A stretch of DNA of 46,886 nt, from the NCBI GenBank assembly GCA_026415215.1, contig JAOAHN010000138.1:1-46886 (forward strand), written 5' to 3'. This document shows, piece after piece, positions 9,079 to 17,704 of the stretch. A program made the translations under genes and the position numbers. The stretch comes from Candidatus Hydrogenedentota bacterium (GTDB lineage: Bacteria > Hydrogenedentota > Hydrogenedentia > Hydrogenedentales > Hydrogenedentaceae). Numbering within the stretch: the first letter of the stretch is position 1; every line of letters starts with the position of its first letter. The notes beneath the pieces are model-generated. The model worked only from the letters and a program-made list of their open reading frames with translations. It searched no databases and was not told the origin of the DNA.

Positions 9079-9101
9079 TCCCTTTAGATAGGAGAAGGCA
9101 A

Positions 9102-10664
9102 ATGCACATAGACCTGAGAAACTATGAAAAAAAATCAATTTTAATTCTCACCTTCATTTTAATAAATGCCTCCTGTACTGCTCAGATAGATGAAGGAAAA
9201 TCTGAATCCACGGGGATAAAAGAGGGCAAACCCAACATATACACCTCATTAATCGCAGGGAGGTGGTATGACTCCTCTCCAGAAAAACTGAAGAAAGAGA
9301 TAGAATCACTTTTTTCAGAAGCAACTAATGCCCCTCTTGAGAATGTTATTGCCCTTATATTACCCCACGCGGGCTATGCTTACTCAGGGAAAACAGCAGT
9401 CAAAGGCATAAAATCGATAGGCTCAAAACAATATCACAGAGTTATTATCCTTGGAACAAGCCACCGAGCACCAATAGAAAATATGGTAAGCATTCCTACA
9501 GATGTAGACTTTTATGAAACCCCTCTGGGTAAAATTCCTATCGACAAAGAAGCTATAAATGTTATATCCAAATCCCCCTACTTCAAAAACATACCTATAG
9601 CGAACCTCGGTGAGCACAGTGTAGAAATTGAACTGCCTTTGCTCCAATACTCAAAGCAAGATTTTAAGTTAGTTCCAATAGTATGTGGGAAGCTCGACTT
9701 CGAAACAACTAAAAAAGTAGCAAACACATTAAAAAAGATAATTGATGAAAACACTCTTGTTATCGCCAGCAGTGATTTCACCCACTATGGCAATAACTAT
9801 GGTTATAAACCTTTCACTGATAATATACCCGATAATCTCAAAAAATATGATATGGGAGCTTATGAGTATATAGAAAAGAAAGATTTAAGAGGTTTTTATG
9901 AATATCTCGACACAACAGGCATTACAATTTGTGGTCCCTACGGTATTGGGGTTATTCTATCCTTACTTCCAACCGATATAAAAGTTAACTTAATAGATTA
10001 CACCCGCTCAGGTGATTTAACAGGTGATTATAATAATAGTGTTAGTTACTTAAGTATTGCTATAACTGGAACCTGGGAGAAAGGAGAGCTTGGAACTATG
10101 GATACCTCCTCAACTTTGACACCCCAAGAAAAGAGAGATTTATTAAAACTCGCAAGGTGGACACTCGAATATGTGCTCGATAAAGGGAAACTTCCTTCTG
10201 ACTCGGAATTGCCTATCCTACTCACCGATAAGATGAAAGAACCAGGAGCAGTATTTGTAACCCTTAAAATTGCTGATGACCTTAGAGGATGCATAGGTGA
10301 GATATTTGCTACAAAACCTCTTTACAAATCTGTAATACAAAATGCCTACAACGCCGGGTTTAAAGACCCCAGATTCTTCCCAATCACCAAAGATGAATTA
10401 AAAAAAATAAAAATTGAGATCTCTCTACTCACACCTCCACGAAAAATCAATCACTACAACGAAATAGAGCTTGGAAAACACGGAATTATATTAAAAAAGG
10501 GTTATCATCAGGCATTATTTCTCCCCCAAGTAGCACCTGAACAAAACTGGGATCTACACCAAACATTACAACATCTCTCTATGAAGGCTGGGCTACTTCC
10601 AGATGCTTACAAAGAAGACGCTGAATTTGAAGTATTCGAAGCAGAAGTATTCCACGAAGATTGA
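9102..10664 (+). CDS. amrB: Exported AmmeMemoRadiSam protein B-A fusion (MEMO1 + AMMECR1 domains)
   Basis: The start chosen is ATG 9102, with AGGAG 8 bases upstream; a GTG at 9066 is in frame but lacks a ribosome site. The 520-residue protein opens with a hydrophobic export segment (about 12-24) ending at Cys25, a possible lipoprotein site with an imperfect lipobox (INASC). Residues about 45-305 are a MEMO1-type domain, related to class III extradiol dioxygenases. It keeps PHAGYAYSG (H89), GTSHR (H121), EHSVEIELPL (H172) and a Cys at 277, matching the metal-pocket residues of MEMO1. Residues about 335-510 are AMMECR1 with the hallmark LRGCIG (C397) and FLPQVAPE. The two parts are separate proteins in many genomes; here they are fused and apparently exported. 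The biochemical role is unknown. Confidence 0.88.
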   Translation: MHIDLRNYEKKSILILTFILINASCTAQIDEGKSESTGIKEGKPNIYTSLIAGRWYDSSPEKLKKEIESLFSEATNAPLENVIALILPHAGYAYSGKTAVKGIKSIGSKQYHRVIILGTSHRAPIENMVSIPTDVDFYETPLGKIPIDKEAINVISKSPYFKNIPIANLGEHSVEIELPLLQYSKQDFKLVPIVCGKLDFETTKKVANTLKKIIDENTLVIASSDFTHYGNNYGYKPFTDNIPDNLKKYDMGAYEYIEKKDLRGFYEYLDTTGITICGPYGIGVILSLLPTDIKVNLIDYTRSGDLTGDYNNSVSYLSIAITGTWEKGELGTMDTSSTLTPQEKRDLLKLARWTLEYVLDKGKLPSDSELPILLTDKMKEPGAVFVTLKIADDLRGCIGEIFATKPLYKSVIQNAYNAGFKDPRFFPITKDELKKIKIEISLLTPPRKINHYNEIELGKHGIILKKGYHQALFLPQVAPEQNWDLHQTLQHLSMKAGLLPDAYKEDAEFEVFEAEVFHED

Positions 10665-10668
10665 AAAG

Positions 10669-13600
10669 GTGAATAAGAACATCTTAATAGTCTCAATTGG
10701 ATTATTTTCTTTATCTACACAATCAATTTTAATAAGAGATTTTCTTAATACCCTTGAAGCTAATGAACTAACTATAGGACTTTTCTTTGCCTCCTGGTTT
10801 TTCTGGATTTTTCCTGGTGCAGTTACAAGTAGATGGTTCAAGAGTAAGGTAAATATTTTTCCTCTACTGACCCTCTTATACATTCCCTCTTGGATAATCG
10901 GCCACCTTCTTATAAGCAATGCTCACAGAATCTACGAGACTCCTATCTACGAAACTTTCCCAATAAGTGGAATTTTAATCTTTGCATTTCTTGCCCCTTC
11001 AGCAGTTAGTTTCCTCACTGGACTTCTGTTCCCCCTCGCTAACCTATGGTATGAACAAAATCAAAAAGGAAATCCCGAGATACTATTACAAACTTCCTCC
11101 CCAAATATAGTAAGGCAAGTATATGCATTAGAGGCATTAGGCTCCGTTATCGGAGGTCTGATTACCACACTTTCCATATATCTCGGGTTGTCTTTATGGA
11201 TTCCTTTTCTTGTATCCACATGGTTAATCATCTTCTCTGTAGGATTACAAAAACACGGTTATTTGGTGAAAATTATCCTCATTTTGCTTTTACCATTTAT
11301 ACCCATTCTAAGTAACTACATAGATAAGTTGGAAAATGGACTAACCTGGGAGAAAGCTATCCAATCTGGAAAATGGGAGAGGAAAATAATAACCCAGCAA
11401 GCTGAATACTTAATAGGAGAAAAAAACAACCAAATAACAGTTTTAAAAAATAAAAAACCTTTTTTAAGCTTTCCAAATGATGATTATGGTCTAACACTAA
11501 CCGCAACTATTCTCTCGCAAAAGGAAGATATAAGAACTATAGTTCTGATCGGCGAAAGGTTTATATACACTATACCCTTTTTAGCTAAAATCGATGAATT
11601 AGAAAAAATTATATGGTTACCAACTGACTTCCAGATTGGACAAGAGCTACTTAATCAAGTCACGAAAAAAAATTCTATCGAGACATCAAAAGTATTCCTT
11701 CAGAAGATAGAGCCAACTAAATTTCTATCTTCTACCGACGAAAAATACGATGCCATAATTGTATACACTGGAGACCCTACAACTATTTCATCTTCTCGAT
11801 ATACTACCCAAAGTTTTTTTGAAAAACTCAAGAGTCACCTCACAGAAAAGGGCATTATCGGATTTGCCATAACAGGCGGGGAAAATTTCTTAGGAACCGA
11901 GTTATCTATTTATGGTGCTTCGATATTCTACACCATATCTACGGTTTTCTCTACACTTGCAATAAAACCAGGGGAGGAGAGCTTTATATTTGCATCTGAT
12001 GAATTTCCTATGTCAGAACACATCCCCACACTTGAAACAAGATTATCCAAGTTTTTACAAAACTTACCGGAAATCAATCCTAAAATTATCAGAAGCCTAT
12101 ACCCACCAGATAGAATAAGATTTCAAAGGGACATATATGAAGAAGTAATTAAGTCTTACAGCAGGAATAACCTATTAGTAACAGAACAAAATGTAAGGAG
12201 TTTTTTATTTAGCATCTTGTTCTACCTATCCAAATCCGGTTTAGTCGGCATTATCAATAGATTGCCAACAATAGAGAAGTTAGTGGTTATATACTCCTTA
12301 GGACTTCCCTTGCTGTTTTTGACTTTAAGGCTAATATATAAGCTGAAAATATCCACACATATAAAGCCTGTCTACTCATCCCTCCCTGAATTCGCTTTCA
12401 CTATGGCCTCCATAGGGGGAACTGCAATAGGGATGAGTATCATATACCTTACACTTTTCCAATTCACTTATGGAAGTATGACAACTTATATAGGCATACT
12501 CTCATCATTTTTTATGCTCGGAATAACTGTATCTCCACTTATGTATAATAGAATTGTCTCAATTCACAGTTCCTATAAAAAAATAATCCTAATAATATTA
12601 GCACTCACATCAGTATTGTGGTTACTGCATACTTTATCTACTTTTCGAAGCCTTTCCATTATCCAATACTTAGTTAGTCTATTTACCTGTGGATTTCTCA
12701 GTGGCTTGATTACTTCAATAGTTCTCGAGAATCTACAAAATAATACTACACTCTACATATCAACCCATTTAGAGATATGGGACCATATAGGTGCTTGCGT
12801 AGGTGCCATTGTGTTCCCTCTGATTATAATACCAGTTGCATCTCTCAGTTTCTCAATATTCTTTATTTTATTTTTACTAACTATAGCGTTAATTTGCTAT
12901 TTCTTAATCTCACCAATTAAAATTGCCATTACTCCACTTTGGGGAAGAAAAATTGGGTATACTCTAACTGGAATCTTTCTATGCATAATATGCTGGTATT
13001 TTGTCTCTAAAATTCAGACACTCCCCATCCCGGAAGACGAATTCTCCCTTGTAGCTAAAGAAATGACCAAAGACGAAACACTCTCTCCCACTAAAAAGAA
13101 ATTGAACAATAAGGAAATTCTATTTTTTGAGGTAAAGGCAAGGGATACTAATGAAACCGTCGGTTATATTTTCCAGACATCAACTATATTCAAGGTTGTA
13201 GGTTACTCAGGAGAAATTGACCTCGCAGTAAGAGTAAATAAAGAGGGCATAATCGAGAATGTAAAAGTGATTAATTCAGAAGAAACACCTGCGTATTTTT
13301 CCCGAGTAGAGAATTATCTATTTCTGTATAATGGCAAAAATATATTTTCTCCCGAGACAGTGGAATCAGTGGATATAGTATCTGGGGCTACTACCTCTTC
13401 TGAAGCAGTTCGAAGGGCAATTAGATTTGCAGGAGAAAGATTCGCCTATCTTATAAAAGAAAATACCTTACCTTCCCCCATACTAACAGAGAAATTTAGG
13501 GCTACACAAAATTTTTCTCTTTATACCCTTTTAGCCTTCACTATATTATCCCTATTCATCAGATATAAAACAAATAAAACCATCAGATACTTATGGCTTG

Positions 13601-14214
13601 GTTTAGCAGTTATTACTTTAGGAATTTATTTCAACATCCAACTCTCTACTTTTCATATAATCACCTTGATAAACGAAAAAACATACACAAACATCAGTTT
13701 TACTACACCGTTTCTTCTATTAGCCATTCCAATTCTTATAGTCCCAATTTTCGGAAACATCTATTGTGGTTATCTTTGTCCTTTCGGTGCTCTATCAGAA
13801 CTATTAGGAGACCTAACTCGCATAAACAAGTATATTTTCCCTTCTCCAAAAGCCTGGTATTTTTCCAGACAACTGAAGTACTGGATTCTCTTCATTATTC
13901 TCACAGGATACCTACTAACCTCAGATATAAAAATTCTAAATGCAGACCCGCTAATCACTTTCTTCAATCTCGACTACTCCTCACTACCATTTATAATAGG
14001 TACAATTGCACTACTTCTAAGTATTCTATATAACCGCTTCTGGTGCAGAGTAGTGTGTCCCACAGGTGCCTTTTTAAGTATCCTACAAAGCATAAAACTC
14101 CTCAAAAAACTCTGGCAAAAGACCCTCCCTTCGAAATGTGACCTCGGAATTAGATATAAAGAGGAAATAGACTGTATCCAGTGTAATAGATGCTACAACA
14201 ATGAGAAAATCTGA
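10669..14214 (+). CDS. Giant membrane fusion: SpeE-like membrane protein + FMN-binding + NapH/NosR-like Fe-S protein
   Basis: From GTG 10669 the protein is 1181 residues; an in-frame ATG at 10603 would overlap the previous gene by 62 bases, and neither start has a clear ribosome site. Residues about 1-220 are roughly seven membrane helices. About 245-480 is a soluble domain resembling spermidine synthase (YDAIIVYTGDPTTISSSRYT near 360). About 490-755 is a second membrane block. About 800-925 is an FMN-binding domain with V-D-I-V-S-G-A-T; Thr908 is the expected site of covalent FMN attachment by ApbE. About 940-1140 is a NapH/NosR-like membrane part with two C-x3-C-P motifs (C1033/C1037, C1126/C1130), then C1157, C1169, C1172, C1175 as a likely Fe-S site. 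It should move electrons across or along the membrane, probably serving the MEMO-AMMECR1 protein. Confidence 0.8.
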   Translation: MNKNILIVSIGLFSLSTQSILIRDFLNTLEANELTIGLFFASWFFWIFPGAVTSRWFKSKVNIFPLLTLLYIPSWIIGHLLISNAHRIYETPIYETFPISGILIFAFLAPSAVSFLTGLLFPLANLWYEQNQKGNPEILLQTSSPNIVRQVYALEALGSVIGGLITTLSIYLGLSLWIPFLVSTWLIIFSVGLQKHGYLVKIILILLLPFIPILSNYIDKLENGLTWEKAIQSGKWERKIITQQAEYLIGEKNNQITVLKNKKPFLSFPNDDYGLTLTATILSQKEDIRTIVLIGERFIYTIPFLAKIDELEKIIWLPTDFQIGQELLNQVTKKNSIETSKVFLQKIEPTKFLSSTDEKYDAIIVYTGDPTTISSSRYTTQSFFEKLKSHLTEKGIIGFAITGGENFLGTELSIYGASIFYTISTVFSTLAIKPGEESFIFASDEFPMSEHIPTLETRLSKFLQNLPEINPKIIRSLYPPDRIRFQRDIYEEVIKSYSRNNLLVTEQNVRSFLFSILFYLSKSGLVGIINRLPTIEKLVVIYSLGLPLLFLTLRLIYKLKISTHIKPVYSSLPEFAFTMASIGGTAIGMSIIYLTLFQFTYGSMTTYIGILSSFFMLGITVSPLMYNRIVSIHSSYKKIILIILALTSVLWLLHTLSTFRSLSIIQYLVSLFTCGFLSGLITSIVLENLQNNTTLYISTHLEIWDHIGACVGAIVFPLIIIPVASLSFSIFFILFLLTIALICYFLISPIKIAITPLWGRKIGYTLTGIFLCIICWYFVSKIQTLPIPEDEFSLVAKEMTKDETLSPTKKKLNNKEILFFEVKARDTNETVGYIFQTSTIFKVVGYSGEIDLAVRVNKEGIIENVKVINSEETPAYFSRVENYLFLYNGKNIFSPETVESVDIVSGATTSSEAVRRAIRFAGERFAYLIKENTLPSPILTEKFRATQNFSLYTLLAFTILSLFIRYKTNKTIRYLWLGLAVITLGIYFNIQLSTFHIITLINEKTYTNISFTTPFLLLAIPILIVPIFGNIYCGYLCPFGALSELLGDLTRINKYIFPSPKAWYFSRQLKYWILFIILTGYLLTSDIKILNADPLITFFNLDYSSLPFIIGTIALLLSILYNRFWCRVVCPTGAFLSILQSIKLLKKLWQKTLPSKCDLGIRYKEEIDCIQCNRCYNNEKI

Positions 14215-14533
14215 TTATATATTTATAATAATCTCTGTCGTTTCAGCATCTGCTTTCTGCGTAGTTTCGCTACTACAATCAACTTCTGAATCAATTCTAA
14301 TTGAAAAAAATGTAGATAGTTCTTACTCTCAGTTAGATGACAACTTAAGTAATCAATCTCACCCACTTCACAAACAACATCGTCACAGAAGAGGTAGAAG
14401 TCTGTCACCTACTGGCAAACCTACAGACACAGAGAAAATTATTAAAATGATTCAAGAAGGCACTCTATCTAACAAAGAAGCACTCTTCTACAAAAAATTG
14501 GAAGACTCTATCATAAATAAAGAAAAAAACTAA
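14201..14533 (+). CDS. Small His-rich single-pass membrane protein
   Basis: This 110-residue protein has one hydrophobic helix (about residues 7-26, preceded by a basic MRKSDY), so it is an anchored or signal-bearing protein. Around residues 53-67 it has HPLHKQHRHRRGR, a cluster of four His and four basic residues that could bind metal or phosphate. The C-terminal part (about 75-105) looks like an amphipathic helix pair. I recognise no family. Its ATG lies inside the last codons of the giant membrane fusion (14-base overlap), a strong sign of coupled translation and of a shared function, for example handling a metal or cofactor for the redox complex. Confidence 0.6.
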   Translation: MRKSDYIFIIISVVSASAFCVVSLLQSTSESILIEKNVDSSYSQLDDNLSNQSHPLHKQHRHRRGRSLSPTGKPTDTEKIIKMIQEGTLSNKEALFYKKLEDSIINKEKN

Positions 14534-14586
14534 CATTAACTTTTATTTATAATAATGTACCTATATTCAAAAGAGGACAGAGAAAA

Positions 14587-16776
14587 ATGAGTAGTCCGTC
14601 AGAAAAAAATTTTATTTTGGATGAGAAAATTGCTATAGAACTACTGAGCAAATATAAAGTTCCATTTGCCCCAACAAAGTTTGCCGTAACAAGTGAGGAA
14701 ATAATAACCTATGCCAATGAAATTGGCTACCCAATAACACTTAAAGGATTGGTAGAAGGGATAGAACACAAAAGCGACTATGGGTTAGTAATCAATAACA
14801 TAATGGACGAAAATCATCTTACTTCCGCAATACATAGGTTAATCAAAAATTCCAATGGATTTTCTCTCAACGGATTTCTTATACAAAAATATATACCAGG
14901 AAAACGAGAATTAATAATAGGTGCATTTAGACACAATCACTACGGAGATTGCATTTACATAGGAACCGGGGGAATTTTAGTGGAAGTACTCGAGGATGTA
15001 TCTTTCAGAAATATTCCCATATCATTTGTAGACCTCCAGGAAATGATCCATCAACTAAAATGTAGAAAAATCTTCGATGAATTCCGCGGAGAACCACCGA
15101 TTAATTTAGAACAACTATTTTCTATGTTGAAAAGCCTGGAAAATCTATTTAGTGAAGAATCTTCTATTTCGCAGATTGAATTAAACCCTGTAGTTATTCG
15201 AAATGCTTCACCGGTTGCTGTTGATGTACTTGCCTATAGCATTGGCACATCTTACAAATTATCTCAATCACCGCTTGAAGATTTCGAAACGACCTTTGAC
15301 CTTTCTCAACTAAGAAAATTATTCGAACCACAAAGTATAGCAATAGTAGGGATAACAGACTCTCCACTGAAATGGGGATTCAGGGTATTATTAAACACAT
15401 TAGAGGGGAAGTTTAAAGGGAAAATATACGGTGTAAATCCTAAGAGACAAGAAATGCTGGGAATACCGTGTTATCCAACAGTAAAAGATATACCTGATCC
15501 AGTAGACCTTGCAGTTATAATAGTTCCACCTATAAATGTGATTAAGTGTATAGAAGACTGCATTGAGAAAGGTATAAAGACTATATTAGTAATAACTGCT
15601 GGATTTGGCGAACTTCCCTCGGAAGATGCAAAAAGAGCTCAAGAAAAACTCAAAGAACTTGCCCATACCCACAAACTTTGTATAATCGGTCCTAACTGTG
15701 CAGGTGTAGTAAGTCCTTCTCCAACGAACCTCTTTTGTTCTATGGTCGGTAGATATCCACTCCCTGGAAAACTGAGTATACTGTCTCAAAGTGGTAATAT
15801 AGGCGCCACTATAATGAATTGGGCACAAGAGCACAACTTAGGAATAGCAAACTTCATTAGCACTGGAAATGAGGCAGTAGTTAGAAACTATCATTACCTT
15901 GAATACTTCAACATCGATGAGAGAACAGAATCAATTCTTGCTTATATAGAAACTGAAAAAGATATCTTAAAATTCTTTCGGACATTAGGAAAAGTATCCC
16001 GTCGAAAACCAGTCATAGTCATAAAAGGAGGCAGAACAAAAGAAGGGTCAAAGGCAGCATCTTCGCACACCGGTGCACTCGCAACAGATTACAGATTATT
16101 CAAAAACTTATGTATTCAGCACGGGGGTATACTTGTAGAAGATATATATGAAGCAATAGAGACAGCCCACATACTCCAGAATCTCCCACTTCCAAATGGA
16201 AGAAATGTAGGTATACTTGCTCAAGGAGGTGGATGGGGAGTGATTACTGCAGACGCATGTACCAATGAAGGATTAAATGTTGTTGTGTTATCAGAAGAAA
16301 CAATTAACAAATTAGACAAAATTATGCCAAGCTGGTGGAACAGAAACAACCCGGTAGACATGGTAGCAGGAACTAATGTTGACCTGTTTAAAAATGCGTT
16401 TGAGGTTATGATAAATGCACCTGAAGTTGACATACTTGTTATACTCGGTATAGGTTATGTGGCTCAATCCATACCGAGATTCCAAAATTCTACGCTTGCA
16501 CAAAATTTAGGTTTAGATAAACTCGCCGAAATAGGCCTGAAAATAGAGCTTAGGGATGCCGAATTTATCCGTGCATTAATGCAGGAAACTAAGAAACCAG
16601 TACTGATAGCATCTGACACCACCATACTCTCACGAGGCTCTACTCCTAACCCAGTGATTAAAAGATTAGAAACACTTGGGCTATATGTATTCCAAAGTCC
16701 TATATCGATGGCAAGAGCTCTCGCAAATTTATGCAAATATAGCGAATACCTCAGAGGTATTCCAAGAAAATCCTAA
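14587..16776 (+). CDS. ADP-forming acetate/acyl-CoA ligase family protein (beta-alpha fusion)
   Basis: This 729-residue protein has an N-terminal ATP-grasp domain (about 10-225; KGLVEGIEHKSDYGLV, GTGGILVEVLEDVSFR, EINPVV-like IELNPVV). A CoA-binding Rossmann domain follows (FEPQSIAIVGITDSPLKWGF, about 255-274), then succinyl-CoA-ligase-like flavodoxin domains. ASSHTGALATD carries the expected phosphorylated His (H494) of the alpha subunit. The domain order is beta then alpha, unlike the alpha-beta order of some fused acetyl-CoA synthetases. Such enzymes convert an acyl-CoA plus ADP and phosphate to the acid plus ATP and CoA, or the reverse. GAGGA lies about 10 bases before the ATG. It is 53 bases downstream of the His-rich gene; whether it belongs to the same operon is uncertain. 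Confidence 0.85.
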   Translation: MSSPSEKNFILDEKIAIELLSKYKVPFAPTKFAVTSEEIITYANEIGYPITLKGLVEGIEHKSDYGLVINNIMDENHLTSAIHRLIKNSNGFSLNGFLIQKYIPGKRELIIGAFRHNHYGDCIYIGTGGILVEVLEDVSFRNIPISFVDLQEMIHQLKCRKIFDEFRGEPPINLEQLFSMLKSLENLFSEESSISQIELNPVVIRNASPVAVDVLAYSIGTSYKLSQSPLEDFETTFDLSQLRKLFEPQSIAIVGITDSPLKWGFRVLLNTLEGKFKGKIYGVNPKRQEMLGIPCYPTVKDIPDPVDLAVIIVPPINVIKCIEDCIEKGIKTILVITAGFGELPSEDAKRAQEKLKELAHTHKLCIIGPNCAGVVSPSPTNLFCSMVGRYPLPGKLSILSQSGNIGATIMNWAQEHNLGIANFISTGNEAVVRNYHYLEYFNIDERTESILAYIETEKDILKFFRTLGKVSRRKPVIVIKGGRTKEGSKAASSHTGALATDYRLFKNLCIQHGGILVEDIYEAIETAHILQNLPLPNGRNVGILAQGGGWGVITADACTNEGLNVVVLSEETINKLDKIMPSWWNRNNPVDMVAGTNVDLFKNAFEVMINAPEVDILVILGIGYVAQSIPRFQNSTLAQNLGLDKLAEIGLKIELRDAEFIRALMQETKKPVLIASDTTILSRGSTPNPVIKRLETLGLYVFQSPISMARALANLCKYSEYLRGIPRKS

Positions 16777-16812
16777 AAACAAAACGACTAATGATTAAAA
16801 ACTTTTTATTTT

Positions 16813-17679
16813 CTACTGAACACTTTTAATTATTGGCTTCACAATAGTTTCTATCCAGTTTATAAATTCACATTCTCTAATTCTATCGTCAATTAAATCA
16901 TCATCGATTTTATACTGCCATCTTATATATTTCAGAGAAGGATTCTGATAAACCATCTCGAGCCTCGTAACATAGACTATCAAGTCTTCATGGTCACGAA
17001 ACATCCCCTGCTGAATAAGTTTCTGTTCCCGAGCTATGATTAGCCTCGCCATCTCATATAGGTTATATTCAGGATGATATTGTGTTGCCCAGAAAATTCC
17101 GTTCTTATAGTGGACTTCACAAGCTTGAACAGGACTCCAGTCATTGCCTGCTAATAAAATAGCGCCATCTGCAAGTTTCGTGACATAGTCATCATGGCTT
17201 ACAAGATGTGAAAATACTTCTGGTTTACCCTTAAACATAGGGTGTTTCTTCCCTTCTTCAGTAAGTCTTATCTTTGTCGCAATACCCATTTCACGCCCTT
17301 TTGGATGGGCTTCGACCTTCCCCCCAGCTACATAGTTGGCAAGCTGAATACCCCAACAACTCCCTATTTGCGGAATTCCCGCCTCATAACACCTATGGCA
17401 TAATCTTATGTGTTTGTAGACTCTTGGATCGTCATGATATATAGTCAAGTTGCATCCAGGCCAGATAACAGCAACATAACGACTTAATTGCTCATCTGTA
17501 GGTTCAACTGCCCCTTCGTCACTGCTATACCAAATATCATACTCTGCCTCTGGTAAATACTTTACCAACAGGTCCGCATAGAGCACACCTGCAAGTCGCA
17601 TACCTACTTGATTAAACTGCTCTCTGCTTTCTGGTGGGTAACCATCAACTATCAAAAAACGAGGTGCCTTATTACTCAT
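16813..17679 (-). CDS. Class I glutamine amidotransferase-like protein
   Basis: This 288-residue protein has the class I amidotransferase fold. It has IGSCWGIQ with nucleophile Cys108, QYHPEY with His202 and Glu204 completing the triad, and an oxyanion segment (IWPGCNLTIY, about 72-81). This resembles the glutaminase half of GMP synthase, but there is no synthase domain. Residues about 215-288 are an extra mostly helical tail I do not recognise. AAGGAG is 8 bases before the ATG. It follows the HAD gene after 25 bases (start codon TTG in that gene), so the two are likely one operon. The acceptor of the ammonia, or the amide cut, is unknown. Confidence 0.85.
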   Translation of the reverse strand: MSNKAPRFLIVDGYPPESREQFNQVGMRLAGVLYADLLVKYLPEAEYDIWYSSDEGAVEPTDEQLSRYVAVIWPGCNLTIYHDDPRVYKHIRLCHRCYEAGIPQIGSCWGIQLANYVAGGKVEAHPKGREMGIATKIRLTEEGKKHPMFKGKPEVFSHLVSHDDYVTKLADGAILLAGNDWSPVQACEVHYKNGIFWATQYHPEYNLYEMARLIIAREQKLIQQGMFRDHEDLIVYVTRLEMVYQNPSLKYIRWQYKIDDDLIDDRIRECEFINWIETIVKPIIKSVQ

Positions 17680-17704
17680 AAGTGCTACTCCTTTATTTAC
17701 ACTA

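Noticed and set aside
9066-9101. GTG 9066 as start of the MEMO-AMMECR1 gene
   Set aside because: ATG 9102 has AGGAG at the right distance and begins a normal signal segment; the extra 12 codons add nothing.
13593-14033. 146-codon frame inside the giant membrane fusion
   Set aside because: Out-of-frame reading of a gene with conserved C-x3-C-P motifs; it has no domain.
14150-14214. Apparent truncation of the final ferredoxin-like region of the membrane fusion
   Set aside because: Four Cys with C-x11-C-x2-C-x2-C spacing are complete before the stop, and the next gene overlaps normally, so I do not call a frameshift.
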